A stretch of DNA of 64,000 nt from BRH-c25 sp012519325 (GCA_050950645.1 JBMNHZ010000009.1:248001-312000), one strand, 5' to 3'. Shown: positions 1 to 8,753, counted from the first letter of the stretch. A program made the numbers and translations. The notes: a model not told the origin generated them from the sequence alone.

Positions 1-290
1 AGCCATGATCTTTCGACCATGACCAAGCAGTTCACCACCTGCAGTGATGGTTCGTTCGACCATGCAGAGTACCTACACAGCCATATACAACCTTTCGGCT
101 GTATATGACCGTTGCGGAACCCTGCATAATCTTAGCTCGACCCTGTATGATAAGTTGGGATCCTACTATAATCAAGGGTAATCGACTATAACAGAACCTT
201 TCCCTACCATACAGGATCTTCCCTCCGACTGTATACAAGCCTTTCGACCTGTATACAATCTTCGGCCGACCCATACACGCCCCCGCTAAG
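1..290 (-). repeat. Degenerate ~21-bp tandem repeat, continuing past the left edge
   Basis: Read on the minus strand, about eleven imperfect units of roughly 21 bp follow each other, each with a core like GTATACAGGTCGAAAGGCTT or GTATGGTAGGGAAAGGTTCT. One minus frame stays open from 274 to 32 and shows a seven-residue periodicity (VYRSKGL, YGRERFC, IQGRAKI, IYSRKVV), but there is no convincing ribosome binding site and the frame closes at 32-34 while the repeat goes on. It could be the decayed 5' part of a repetitive surface-protein gene, or a non-coding minisatellite. I do not recognise the family. The stretch 291-383 holds nothing else that I can see. Confidence 0.55.
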
Positions 291-383
291 GAGCATATAT
301 GAGTCTTGGCTCAACCGTTATGTTCCCGCAATATTAATTTATCCGAAATAATAAAAAATAATACTAAGATAAAATATGCAGAT

Positions 384-1256
384 TTAGAATATTCTTACTA
401 TTACACCTATAGATACAAGGTTGAAAAGATCTTCCGCGTCATGATTGAACATGCGGACACAGCCGTTTGAAGCAGCTGTGCCAATGGAAGCGGGATTATT
501 GGTGCCATGGATTCCATAATGGGGTTTGGAAAGTCCCATCCACCTGGTTCCAAAGGGGCCTCCCGGGTTGACCTGCTTGTTTACTATTGTAAAAGTGCCG
601 ATTGGAGTAGGTGTTGTTGGTTTGCCCGTTGCCACAGGGTATGCTTTGAACATTATTCCGCTGCGGTATAAAGTAAGGAGTTTTGCTCTTAGACTTATGG
701 TAATAGCTAAGGGAGTCGGGGCTTCGGGTATGCAAATTATCTGATCAGGATACAAGGCTTCAGGTATTATACCGGGATTAGCATTCATCAGAGCTTGGAG
801 TGTTATATTAAATGCATTGGCTATTACAGCTAATGTATCACCACGGCGAATTACATAAGAGTTAAGGTTGGGGCACGTCTGTACTGGTTTCTCTTGTGCT
901 ACACATATGACCTGCCCTATAAACAATCTTTCAGGAATAACACCGGGATTTGCCGTTAGTAGTGTTTCTACAGTAGTGCCAAACCTTCCTGCAATACTTG
1001 CCAATGTGTCTCCGCTTACTATTTTATAAGGGGATGTACCTATTGGGCACGAAGGAGCTTCCGACGGTTGAGTTCTCGGGATACATATAATCTGCCCTAT
1101 GCGCAATCTCTCAGGGACTATTCCCGGGTTGGCTGCAAGTATAGCCGCTACTGTAGTGTTGAACTCGGGAGCAATTGCAGCAATGGTATCTCCTGCTCTT
1201 ATCTGATATGGTAGAGTTCCGGAAGGGCATTGGCGGTATAAATTTTTATTAATCAT
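384..1256 (-). CDS. Triple-LysM L,D-transpeptidase (YkuD family)
   Basis: This 290-residue protein probably binds peptidoglycan or spore cortex and forms or exchanges meso-DAP cross-links, as YkuD enzymes do. Three LysM repeats lie at about residues 15-59, 75-120 and 133-178, each ending in an ICIP or ICVA motif. A YkuD domain fills residues 185-290. The catalytic signature is intact: HGTN with His near 250, then SNGCVRM with Cys near 266 and Arg near 268. There is no signal peptide, as in many LysM proteins of the spore coat. The start chosen is the ATG five bases after AAAGGTGA; an upstream ATG overlaps that site. The next gene upstream is a degenerate paralogue in the same orientation, 33 bp away, so a tandem duplication is likely. 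Confidence 0.88.
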   Translation of the reverse strand: MINKNLYRQCPSGTLPYQIRAGDTIAAIAPEFNTTVAAILAANPGIVPERLRIGQIICIPRTQPSEAPSCPIGTSPYKIVSGDTLASIAGRFGTTVETLLTANPGVIPERLFIGQVICVAQEKPVQTCPNLNSYVIRRGDTLAVIANAFNITLQALMNANPGIIPEALYPDQIICIPEAPTPLAITISLRAKLLTLYRSGIMFKAYPVATGKPTTPTPIGTFTIVNKQVNPGGPFGTRWMGLSKPHYGIHGTNNPASIGTAASNGCVRMFNHDAEDLFNLVSIGVIVRIF

Positions 1257-1289
1257 AACATTCACCTTTAATAAAAGAATATTAGAGAA

Positions 1290-1982
1290 TCATATAATTG
1301 TTACTGCTGTACCAACCGGTGCGAAATTAAAAAGTTCGTTGGCATCCCTGTTGAAAAGCACTATGTTTCGACCCTCGGATACATTCTCAATGAATTGGGG
1401 GTTATTTGTACCTTGTATTCCAAAGCCTGCCTTGGATAATCCGAGCCATCTGGCACCAAGCTCTTCTCCGGTGTCCAATTGCTTGTTTATAACCTTGAAG
1501 GAACCTCTGGGTACCGGAAAAGATGGGTTTTCCAACCCTATTCTGTAGGTGCGGAGTACACTTGTATCACGATAAACAACAAGGCTTCGCTCCGCCACAT
1601 TGATTTGGACATTTACAGGAGAAGGAGCAACAGGGATACACAGTACCTGATCCTTGTACAGATCATTTGGGTCAATTCCGTAGTTCGAATACAAAAGTTG
1701 CTGTACAGAAACGCCGAAGTAGCTTGCAATAGACTCTAGAGTATCGCCATCTTCCACCACATAGTAGTTTGTCGTGGGACAGGCAGGATATAATTGAGCC
1801 AGCAAAGGCACACAAAGCTGCTGCCCGACTCGTAATTGATAGGGATTAATACCCGGGTTGTATTTTATTATTTCATCTATATTGGTATTGTACATGAAGG
1901 CAATGTTTCCCAGTGTATCACCTGCCCTTACCACATAAGGGACGGCACCGCTCGGACATTGCCTGTAAGCTTCATTTACCAT
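1290..1982 (-). CDS. LysM protein with catalytically dead YkuD domain
   Basis: This 230-residue paralogue of the downstream transpeptidase has two LysM repeats (about residues 13-57 and 75-120) and a YkuD-like C-terminal domain. The catalytic residues are gone: the HGTN motif reads QGTN (Gln near 190), and where the neighbour has SNGCVRM this protein has SEGRNIV, so Cys is replaced by Arg and the Arg by Ile. The flanking fold-defining residues (GTNNP, FNRDANELFN) are kept and the frame is open, which suggests a pseudo-enzyme that still folds rather than random decay. A structural, carbohydrate-binding or regulatory role is an inference. The ribosome binding site GAGGTGATTAC precedes the ATG. 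Confidence 0.85.
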   Translation of the reverse strand: MVNEAYRQCPSGAVPYVVRAGDTLGNIAFMYNTNIDEIIKYNPGINPYQLRVGQQLCVPLLAQLYPACPTTNYYVVEDGDTLESIASYFGVSVQQLLYSNYGIDPNDLYKDQVLCIPVAPSPVNVQINVAERSLVVYRDTSVLRTYRIGLENPSFPVPRGSFKVINKQLDTGEELGARWLGLSKAGFGIQGTNNPQFIENVSEGRNIVLFNRDANELFNFAPVGTAVTII

Positions 1983-2172
1983 GTAATCACCTCAGAAGAA
2001 TATATTTACATAATATTCCACACATACTAAAAGTGTTACCTTTTATATTTCATTGACGATTAACAATTTTCTTTGCATTGAATTTCACAAAATTATATAA
2101 TACATTGTAGATGTGGGTTTTGAAAACAGGCAAGAGGAGTAAAAATTGTCTTATGGAAGGAAGAGGAAGAAA

Positions 2173-2676
2173 ATGGCTGTAAGAGAAATATTGCTGTTGG
2201 GCAATGAGAATCTTTACAGGATGTCTAAAGAAATTTCGAAGGAGGAAATTGATAAAGCCAAACAAATAGTTGACGATTTGCATGATACTATGATTAGCTT
2301 CAGAAAAAAATACGGTTTTGGAAGAGCAATAGCTGCACCTCAGATCAATGAATTTTTCAGAATAATATATATGAATTTTGACGATAAGGAAATCGCATTT
2401 ATAAATCCAAGGCTTGAGCCTGTCGGTGACGAAAAATTTGAAATGTGGGATGACTGCATGAGCTTCCCCGGATTGGAAGTTAGATTGCTCAGATATAGAA
2501 AGTGCAAGGTCTATTATAAGGATCTGGAGTGGAGGAATTGTGTTTTTGAGCCTGAAGGGGATTTGTCAGAATTGATTCAGCATGAATATGATCATCTTGA
2601 TGGCATATTGGCAGTACAGAGAGCTATCGACAATAAATCTTTCAGAATAAACAAGGATAAAGCCGGCTGTTATTAA
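2173..2676 (+). CDS. Divergent peptide deformylase-like protein
   Basis: Peptide deformylase removes the N-formyl group from nascent proteins with a metal held by one Cys and two His. The three motifs are present in 167 residues but altered: motif 1 reads GRAIAAPQ instead of GxGLAAPQ, motif 2 reads DDCMS instead of EGCLS, and motif 3 is the standard HEYDH. All ligands and the catalytic Glu and Gln are kept, so activity is possible. The changed Gly and Leu near the active site suggest a second, specialised enzyme and not the housekeeping Def. The start is the ATG after GGAAGAGGAAG, which gives the usual PDF N-terminus (MAVREIL); a TTG 27 bases upstream also has a good ribosome binding site. 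It ends overlapping the convergent glycosyltransferase gene by 4 bp. Confidence 0.75.
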   Translation: MAVREILLLGNENLYRMSKEISKEEIDKAKQIVDDLHDTMISFRKKYGFGRAIAAPQINEFFRIIYMNFDDKEIAFINPRLEPVGDEKFEMWDDCMSFPGLEVRLLRYRKCKVYYKDLEWRNCVFEPEGDLSELIQHEYDHLDGILAVQRAIDNKSFRINKDKAGCY

Positions 2677-3491
2677 ATTTCAGGCCGCCCTAATGCAATT
2701 CTCTCATAATGCTTGTATAGTGAGTGAAATTTACCGGAATAGTTCTTTTTCCATGGTTTCTGCTTTCCGCAAAAGTGAATTATCGAAGTATTATAAATAA
2801 TATAATTCATGTCATACCTGCCGTTGGATAAAATTCTATAATAATTGAAAAATCTTGGGTCATAATTATAGAGAATTTCATCGATAGGCTTTATGCTTTT
2901 GGAAAAAAGCGCATTAAGTATGTCTTGATCAGGAAGTATGAGTGTATTTGCATTCTTCTTGACAAAATCAAATATTGTTTTTTCCTTTATCGTTTCCCTT
3001 TGCCGCTTCAAGTTAAAGAGAAGCACTCCGGAGTTGTAATAAGCTTCAATATCATAGGGCCTCAGCCTTATTTTATTAATTCTCCTTACAGATATTCTGT
3101 CATGATATGCAGCTGCAAAGAGATAATCATTTAGTTCAGTATCATAAAGCCTTTTTATGCTGTTTATAATTAGTATATCAGGATCCAAATAAAGAATCTT
3201 GTCCACTTCCGGGGGCAGAAACTTGAATGCCAATAACCTATAATACATTTCTTTACTGTAATGCATTACTACAGGCGCATCCTTAAAATACTCATCTTTC
3301 ATTGGTATTATATAAAGCTTATGCCCTTCATCATCCAACATGTTTTTTATTTGCTGCAGCTCTTTATCTGTCAGACTTGAATGCATAATGTAAACATTAA
3401 AGCTTTCTTTCGGATTATTGAGAAAAAGGGATTTCAACATAACCTTCAGAGGTTTAAGATAATTTGAATTTAATGTAACAAGTATATTCAT
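2673..3491 (-). CDS. Glycosyltransferase family 8 protein
   Basis: GT8 enzymes transfer sugars (often glucose or galactose) from nucleotide donors with retention of configuration. This 272-residue protein starts with the typical MNILVTLNSNYLKPLKVMLK and has the metal-binding DxD motif as YLDPDILI at about residues 96-103, followed by YNSGVLLFNL, a GT8 hallmark. The HFCGKQKPWKK near the C-terminus matches the family's HxxGxxKPW motif. The acceptor cannot be told; cell-wall or lipid glycosylation would suit the neighbouring cardiolipin synthase and LysM genes. The start is the ATG seven bases after GAGGA; an in-frame ATG at 3530 lacks a ribosome binding site. Confidence 0.85.
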   Translation of the reverse strand: MNILVTLNSNYLKPLKVMLKSLFLNNPKESFNVYIMHSSLTDKELQQIKNMLDDEGHKLYIIPMKDEYFKDAPVVMHYSKEMYYRLLAFKFLPPEVDKILYLDPDILIINSIKRLYDTELNDYLFAAAYHDRISVRRINKIRLRPYDIEAYYNSGVLLFNLKRQRETIKEKTIFDFVKKNANTLILPDQDILNALFSKSIKPIDEILYNYDPRFFNYYRILSNGRYDMNYIIYNTSIIHFCGKQKPWKKNYSGKFHSLYKHYERIALGRPEI

Positions 3492-3747
3492 ATTTAAATC
3501 CTCGCAATGGTCTTTTTTGTGATCGTTCAATATTAATATAGAATATGACTTTAATTATGTCAATCATTGTTGTGAGCATGGCAGCGTTTGGAAGAGGCAC
3601 CAATGGTAACTGCAGCTCGATGATTCTCTTTGCTATGTTCTGAATAAAACTGTATAATAAGCATAAGAATACTATATTTCGGAGCAGGTACAGAACGGAA
3701 GGACTGTTCCCGGAGTTTCAGTATTTTAGATAGTAGAGGTCATTATT

Positions 3748-5283
3748 ATGAAAAAATTATTAAGAATGTTATTAAGCAGAGTTGTTTTGGTCGGAGTAGC
3801 CATATTAATCCAGATTCTTGCCCTTGTAATTATGGTATGGAGGTTCAGCAATTATTTTGTGCAGTTCTATGCTATTTGTACATTTCTCAGCTTATTGGTT
3901 GTGCTTGGAATTGTCAATGGCAAGAGTAATCATGCCTACAAGCTTGCCTGGATCATTCCGATCATGATGTTTCCTATTTTCGGCGGGCTGTTTTTTTTGA
4001 TGTTTGGCGGAAACAAGTCCAGTAAGAAAAACAAACGAAAAATGCAGGAAATTGCTCAAAAAATGAAGGATAATCTTATTCAGGATCAGACAATCCTCAA
4101 GCAGTTTGAACAGAAGGACATAGGTGCTGCCAATCAGGCAAAGTATATAGTCAATTATTCTGCCTGCCCTGTTTATAAGAATACAAGAACAGAATACCTA
4201 ACACCCGGTGAGAGAAAGTTTGAGCGCATGCTGGAGGAATTAAAAAAGGCAGAGCATTATATCTTTCTGGAGTATTTTATTATCAATAAAGGTGTTATGT
4301 GGGATACTATTTTGGAAATCCTGAAAGAAAAAGCAATGCAGGGAGTAGATGTTCGCGTTATCTATGATGATGTAGGCTGTATAATGACTTTACCCTATGG
4401 CTATGATAAGGAACTGGAGAGAATGGGAATCAAATGCTGTGTGTTTAATCCTTTTATACCGGTTCTGTCCATTCGCCTTAACAACCGTGACCATCGTAAA
4501 ATTGCCGTAATTGACGGACGTATAGCTTTTACGGGAGGTATAAACATTGCAGATGAGTACATTAATGTTTATGAAAAGTATGGACATTGGAAGGATGCTT
4601 CTATTGCCGTCCAAGGAGATGCGGTGTGGAGCCTTACGGTTATGTTCCTTTCCATGTGGAATTTTCTCAGAAAAGAGGATGAGGATTATGAAGCGTTCAA
4701 ACCGGTTTGCTTAAATTCGGGACACATTGAATCCGAAGGCTATGTACAGCCTTTTGCCGATAACCCTCTTGATGACGAGGCCGTAGGGGAGACAGTATAT
4801 CTTAATTTAATCGGTGAAGCTGATAGATATATCTATATCTATACACCATATCTTATACTGGACAATGAGATGAATTCAGCTCTGTGCATGGCAGCGAAAA
4901 GAGGTGTGGATGTACGCATTATAACCCCTCATATTCCGGATAAGTGGTATGTTCATTCCGTATCACGATGTAATTATGAAGCATTAATAGGGAGCGGAGT
5001 TTCCATATATGAGTACACGCCGGGTTTTGTCCATGCAAAAACTTTTGTAGTGGATGATTTGTATGCTGTAGTCGGGACAATAAATCTGGATTACCGCAGC
5101 CTGTTTTTACACTTTGAATGTGGTGTATGGATGTATAAGACAGAGAGTATTTCGGAAGTGAAGAAGGATTTTCTTCATACTTTGGAAGTCTGTCAGAAAA
5201 TTAGTTTAGAGAACTGCAGAAACGAAGTACTGTACAAAAAATTGGGTAGAACAATCCTAAGAATATTTGCACCTTTGATGTAA
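3748..5283 (+). CDS. cls: Cardiolipin synthase
   Basis: Cardiolipin synthase condenses two phosphatidylglycerols into cardiolipin and glycerol at the membrane. The 511-residue length is normal. Two transmembrane segments occupy the first ~75 residues (PLDc_N region), followed by two phospholipase D domains. Their HxK signatures are HRKIAVIDGR near residue 249 and HAKTFVVDD near residue 429, each followed by the expected G-[GT]-x-N (GGINIAD, GTINLDYRS). It is transcribed alone or with the downstream DUF3842 gene, 33 bp away. Confidence 0.93.
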   Translation: MKKLLRMLLSRVVLVGVAILIQILALVIMVWRFSNYFVQFYAICTFLSLLVVLGIVNGKSNHAYKLAWIIPIMMFPIFGGLFFLMFGGNKSSKKNKRKMQEIAQKMKDNLIQDQTILKQFEQKDIGAANQAKYIVNYSACPVYKNTRTEYLTPGERKFERMLEELKKAEHYIFLEYFIINKGVMWDTILEILKEKAMQGVDVRVIYDDVGCIMTLPYGYDKELERMGIKCCVFNPFIPVLSIRLNNRDHRKIAVIDGRIAFTGGINIADEYINVYEKYGHWKDASIAVQGDAVWSLTVMFLSMWNFLRKEDEDYEAFKPVCLNSGHIESEGYVQPFADNPLDDEAVGETVYLNLIGEADRYIYIYTPYLILDNEMNSALCMAAKRGVDVRIITPHIPDKWYVHSVSRCNYEALIGSGVSIYEYTPGFVHAKTFVVDDLYAVVGTINLDYRSLFLHFECGVWMYKTESISEVKKDFLHTLEVCQKISLENCRNEVLYKKLGRTILRIFAPLM

Positions 5284-5316
5284 ACATATTTGTGAATAAG
5301 TGATTGGAGGAATAAT

Positions 5317-5739
5317 ATGCGAATTGCAGTGATTGATGGACAAGGGGGAGGAATTGGTAAAGCTATTGTTGAAAGATTCAGGCAAAAGTTTGAAGATATA
5401 GAGATTGTTGCATTAGGAACTAACTCCCTGGCAACTTCATTAATGTTAAAAGCAGGCGCCGATGAAGGTGCAACGGGAGAAAACGCTGTTATCTATAATG
5501 CCTGCAGAGTAGATATTATTTTGGGTCCTATAGGAATAATCTGCGCGAATTCGCTTCTTGGTGAACTGACACCGCTTATGGCAAAGGCTGTAGCGGAGAG
5601 TCCGGCGAAAAAGATACTGATTCCTATAAGCAAATGTAATGTTACTGTTGCCGGGATAGAAGCAAAACCAATACCTAATTATATTGATGACGCTGTAGAG
5701 ATTGCTAAAGCAATGATTAAAGATGAAGATTTTCTTTAA
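5317..5739 (+). CDS. DUF3842 family protein
   Basis: This 140-residue protein begins MRIAVIDGQGGGIGKAIVER, a Rossmann-like glycine-rich start, and has a second GP-G-rich segment (ILGPIGIICANSLLGELT). It matches my memory of DUF3842, a family of unknown function found in Clostridia. A nucleotide-binding role is suggested by the N-terminal glycines only. A good ribosome binding site (TTGGAGGAATAAT) precedes the start, and a bidirectional hairpin follows the stop. Confidence 0.7.
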   Translation: MRIAVIDGQGGGIGKAIVERFRQKFEDIEIVALGTNSLATSLMLKAGADEGATGENAVIYNACRVDIILGPIGIICANSLLGELTPLMAKAVAESPAKKILIPISKCNVTVAGIEAKPIPNYIDDAVEIAKAMIKDEDFL

Positions 5740-5778
5740 CCATGCATATGTCATGTTTTCTGACAGCCGGACAAATGA

Positions 5779-5798
5779 AAAGAGCCATTCGGCTCTTT
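5779..5798. terminator. Short hairpin between convergent genes
   Basis: The perfect 8-bp stem AAAGAGCC/GGCTCTTT with an ATTC loop sits between the stop codons of the DUF3842 gene and the convergent gene that ends at 5801. It could terminate both, although the T-run is short. Confidence 0.6.
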
Positions 5799-5800
5799 AA

Positions 5801-6328
5801 TCAGAATATATTCTTTATCCATTCCCATACGGCAGCAAAAAGGCTTGCAATGGATGAGGCTTCTTTTTCTGTGGGTGCTGATACTATTTGTGCTTCTGTT
5901 ATTTCACTGGGATATTGAACTACAGCATCCTGGGCAATGTCTACCGAAGCAAGAGTTGTGGCTTGAATTCCTTCAACAACCTTTACGGAATCCTTTCCGA
6001 ATAACTCATAGACATAGTTCGCATTTTCTTCATTAAACGGTGTGATGCCTACTTCAACATAATCACTGATTATGCCTGTATTTGTTACTGTAATTCCCTT
6101 ATCTTCAAAATTCTTTTTATTTTCTTCAAATATATAACGGTCGATTTCGCTCTGTTTTTGAATAAGTGCTTCATCATAACCCACTTGTTCAATCTGTATT
6201 GATACCGGTGTATCCAGGGCAGTTGTGTCGGCATAGACACCTGCCACTGAATTAATGAATAGGCAGGATCCTATAATAACCCCATGAATTGATTTATCTT
6301 TTACAATCTGTTAGATGGAGGAATTCAT
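5801..6328 (-). pseudogene. Exported protein gene with an in-frame TAA at codon 6
   Basis: The readable product from the GTG at 6247 is 148 residues of unknown family, mixed alpha/beta, with a hydrophobic C-terminus (WEWIKNIF). That GTG falls inside what is plainly a signal peptide: reading in frame upstream gives KDKSIHGVIIGSCLFINSVA then GVYA. Going further back in the same frame, an ATG at 6326-6328 is followed by four sense codons and then TAA at 6311-6313. So the natural start is cut off by a stop in codon 6. Either the gene is freshly inactivated, or it initiates at the non-standard ATT at 6305-6307, or the base is a sequence error. It lies 18 bp after the LysM gene and looks co-transcribed with it. 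Confidence 0.6.
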
Positions 6329-6346
6329 AGTTTTGTTCCATTCAAA

Positions 6347-7186
6347 TTATGGAATATCTACTGTTTTCAGCATTGCCAGAAAGCTGGGTACAACTCCCTC
6401 GGAAGCGACTCCGACGGGTATATTCATGTTGAATCGGAACAACTCTCCTGCAATTTCCATTACAATGATTTCCTTGGAGAAAGTCGGATTGGATGCACGC
6501 AGGTAGAATTCTGCGCTGCGGAAGAATGGTTCATAAATCTCTGTTCCTGAGAGCTCATCGGGAGTGCCGACAAGCCTTAGCTCCTCAAGGGCATTTTCCC
6601 TGAGCGCTTCGATGTCTGAATCCTCAGGAAGCAGCTGAATTCTTACAAAGTAGCGGTCGTCATAATTAAAGAATATCTGGTCGATGCCGGGTTCTTCTCC
6701 AGTGAAGGTAAAATCGTTCATTACATAGACGGAATAACCCTGGTCGCTTAGATTCAAGGCTGCTTCACGGTATTCAGTCATTCCTTCGACATGAACCTCT
6801 ATTTCTTTTCTGGGAGGCCTTGCTGAAGGCAGCTGAGGGATGCATATAACTTGATTTACATAAATCAGATCAGGATTGGTAATACCCGGGTTAGCCATCA
6901 GTAAAGCCTGCAAAGGAATATTATTTCGCTGAGCTATTTTATTAAGGGTATCTCCATATCTTACAGTGTAATAAGTGCCGGAAACACAAGCCGGGAATAC
7001 GGGCTGCCGTGGGATGCAGATTCCCTGGGCAACGCGAAGCCAGTGGGGATCAAGCCCCGGATTGGCATTGACTATGGCATTGACAGTGGTATTGAAGCGC
7101 CTTGCCAGCTTGTACAAGGTATCACCCGGTCTGATGTAATACAGGAATGTGCCCGCAGGGCATGGGGGGGAAACCTGGCGAAACAT
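6347..7186 (-). CDS. Double-LysM protein with unknown C-terminal domain
   Basis: The 279-residue protein has two LysM repeats (about residues 15-60 and 70-117, each ending ICIP) and a ~150-residue C-terminal domain I do not recognise, rich in acidic residues and beta-strand patterns (IQLLPEDSDIEAL, FYLRASNPTFSKEI). LysM repeats point to the cell wall or spore cortex. There is no signal peptide. The N-terminal FRQVSPPCPAGT matches the CPSGT starts of the two LysM proteins at 384-1982, so all three share a recent ancestor. It probably leads a two-gene unit with the broken exported-protein gene downstream. Confidence 0.8.
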   Translation of the reverse strand: MFRQVSPPCPAGTFLYYIRPGDTLYKLARRFNTTVNAIVNANPGLDPHWLRVAQGICIPRQPVFPACVSGTYYTVRYGDTLNKIAQRNNIPLQALLMANPGITNPDLIYVNQVICIPQLPSARPPRKEIEVHVEGMTEYREAALNLSDQGYSVYVMNDFTFTGEEPGIDQIFFNYDDRYFVRIQLLPEDSDIEALRENALEELRLVGTPDELSGTEIYEPFFRSAEFYLRASNPTFSKEIIVMEIAGELFRFNMNIPVGVASEGVVPSFLAMLKTVDIP

Positions 7187-7341
7187 TAATGATCATCTCC
7201 ATTTTCAAACTATAGTAATATCAATTTATGGATATTGTATGGGAGGATTGCATGTATAATTGAATTAAAATACATGAAGAAGGAACATAGTATTGTATTT
7301 TCAGTCTGATAGTATATAGAATTATTCAGGAGGTTCGTTAA

Positions 7342-7881
7342 ATGAAGCGAAAGAGTTACATATGTATGATACTTGTTTTATTGCTTGGCGTACTGACAAG
7401 CTGCCAGCCTGAGGAGCAGAATAATGTGCAGCCGCCGCCTGAAGTTGAAACAGATACTGTACTGATTGAAGCGATGGCAAGTGACTCAATAGAAACTGAG
7501 AGAATGACAAAACTCAGGGAATTTTCAGTTGATTTGGACTTGGATAATATTGAAGAAAGTATAGAATTATATACAGCTGCCCAACGTAATGAAAATGGAG
7601 AAATGATGTGGGATGACGGGCAGAATTGGGTTTTGACGGTTTGCGACGGAGACAAGTCTTACCCGCTATTGTCCCAATATGTCCAGTTGGGAGTTGTACA
7701 TTTTATGGTTTCCAATAGCGGTACGGAACAAATGCCTGACATCACTGTATTATTGCCAACCGATTCAAGCTTTCGCATGATGAGCTATGCTTTTGACAAA
7801 GAAAAAGGCGGATATATTAAAAAGCTGATATACGAGTCAAAAGACGACAATTGGCTTTACAGCTCTATTCCCGGGTATTAG
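7342..7881 (+). CDS. Lipoprotein of unknown function
   Basis: The 179-residue product has a clear lipoprotein signal: MKRKS, a hydrophobic stretch and the lipobox LTSC with Cys at about residue 21, followed by an acidic linker. The mature part (VDLDLDNIEESIELYTA, WVLTVCDGDKSYPLLSQYVQ) resembles the VCBS-like or beta-propeller-type extracellular domains of clostridial lipoproteins that contain D-x-D-x-D segments, but I cannot name the family. A strong ribosome binding site, CAGGAGG, precedes the ATG. It is convergent with the YbaK gene, with only 6 bp between them. Confidence 0.75.
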   Translation: MKRKSYICMILVLLLGVLTSCQPEEQNNVQPPPEVETDTVLIEAMASDSIETERMTKLREFSVDLDLDNIEESIELYTAAQRNENGEMMWDDGQNWVLTVCDGDKSYPLLSQYVQLGVVHFMVSNSGTEQMPDITVLLPTDSSFRMMSYAFDKEKGGYIKKLIYESKDDNWLYSSIPGY

Positions 7882-7887
7882 GATTTT

Positions 7888-8349
7888 CTATTTACATACA
7901 TCCACCCAGACTCCGCCAGTAACTTCCTGCAATCTGTCGGGGGTTATTTTTACAGCTGAATTTGCAGATCCTGCTGCGGGATATACCACTTCAAATTCCT
8001 TCATTGAAACATCCAGGTAAATATCCATGGGATTCCTGAGGCCGAAGGGGCACACTCCTCCTACTGCATGACCGGTTGTTTCCAGCACTTTCTCCGGGCT
8101 AAGCATTGAGGCCTTTTCATGAAAGCAGTCCTTAAACTTGCGATTATCTATTCTTGCGTCACCTCTTACTACTATTAGAATATTTCTGTCTTTCAATCCA
8201 AAAGCCATTGTTTTTGCAATAAGTGCAGGTGCAACACCGTGGGCTTTTGCCGCAAGCTCGACAGTTGCAGTGCTTGCATCTGTCTCCAGTATATGCAGGT
8301 CCGTAAGACCATTCTCTTGAAAATATTTTCTTACACTTTCCAGACTCAT
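7888..8349 (-). CDS. YbaK/EbsC-type aminoacyl-tRNA deacylase
   Basis: This 153-residue protein belongs to the YbaK/ProX superfamily, whose members hydrolyse mischarged tRNAs such as Cys-tRNA(Pro) or Ala-tRNA(Pro). Family features visible are the catalytic-type Lys in ALIAKTMAF, the RGDARIDNRKFK segment and the conserved GGVCPFGLRNP loop. The length is typical for a stand-alone YbaK domain. It appears to be monocistronic. Confidence 0.85.
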   Translation of the reverse strand: MSLESVRKYFQENGLTDLHILETDASTATVELAAKAHGVAPALIAKTMAFGLKDRNILIVVRGDARIDNRKFKDCFHEKASMLSPEKVLETTGHAVGGVCPFGLRNPMDIYLDVSMKEFEVVYPAAGSANSAVKITPDRLQEVTGGVWVDVCK

Positions 8350-8489
8350 CGCTTTACTTCCTTTCTTTTGTATAAATTCTCAAGATGGCAGTATATGACC
8401 ATACACATTATATCATAAATTTACAAAACTTGAGACATCGATCATGAGTTCTGCATTTAGATAATAGAATAATGCGACATAACTATAAG

Positions 8490-8736
8490 TATGCATAACC
8501 AAGCAAGAGCTTGTATAGTATAGCAGGGCACACTTTTATGCATTTTGGCAACAGGCCTCTGATATGGCTTTGGTAAAAAGTTCGTGAAGCCGGCAGGAGG
8601 CCGGCTTAGGTGTCTCGGGCCATGGAAGGCCTTTTGGCACCGGCAGAACTTTTCCAAAGGCATATCAGTAGCCCTGTCAAAATCATAATCCGTGTGCCTC
8701 GATATACTATACTGTCTCTTGCGGAGGGTTATGCAA
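8490..8736. repeat. ~250-bp imperfect palindrome
   Basis: The left arm (about 8490-8583) and the reverse complement of the right arm (about 8645-8736) align over ~90 bases. Shared blocks are GCATAACC, GCAAGAG, GTATAGTATA, GGCACAC, CTGATATG and CTTTGG followed by AAAAGTTC. The centre holds two smaller GC-rich hairpins, GCCGGC-AGGA-GGCCGGC and GGCCATGGAAGGCC. No open frame makes sense here. It could be a miniature inverted-repeat element or a long structured RNA. It ends only about 20 bp left of the IS30 target site. Confidence 0.65.
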
Positions 8737-8753
8737 GCTTCAGATACGTTGCA

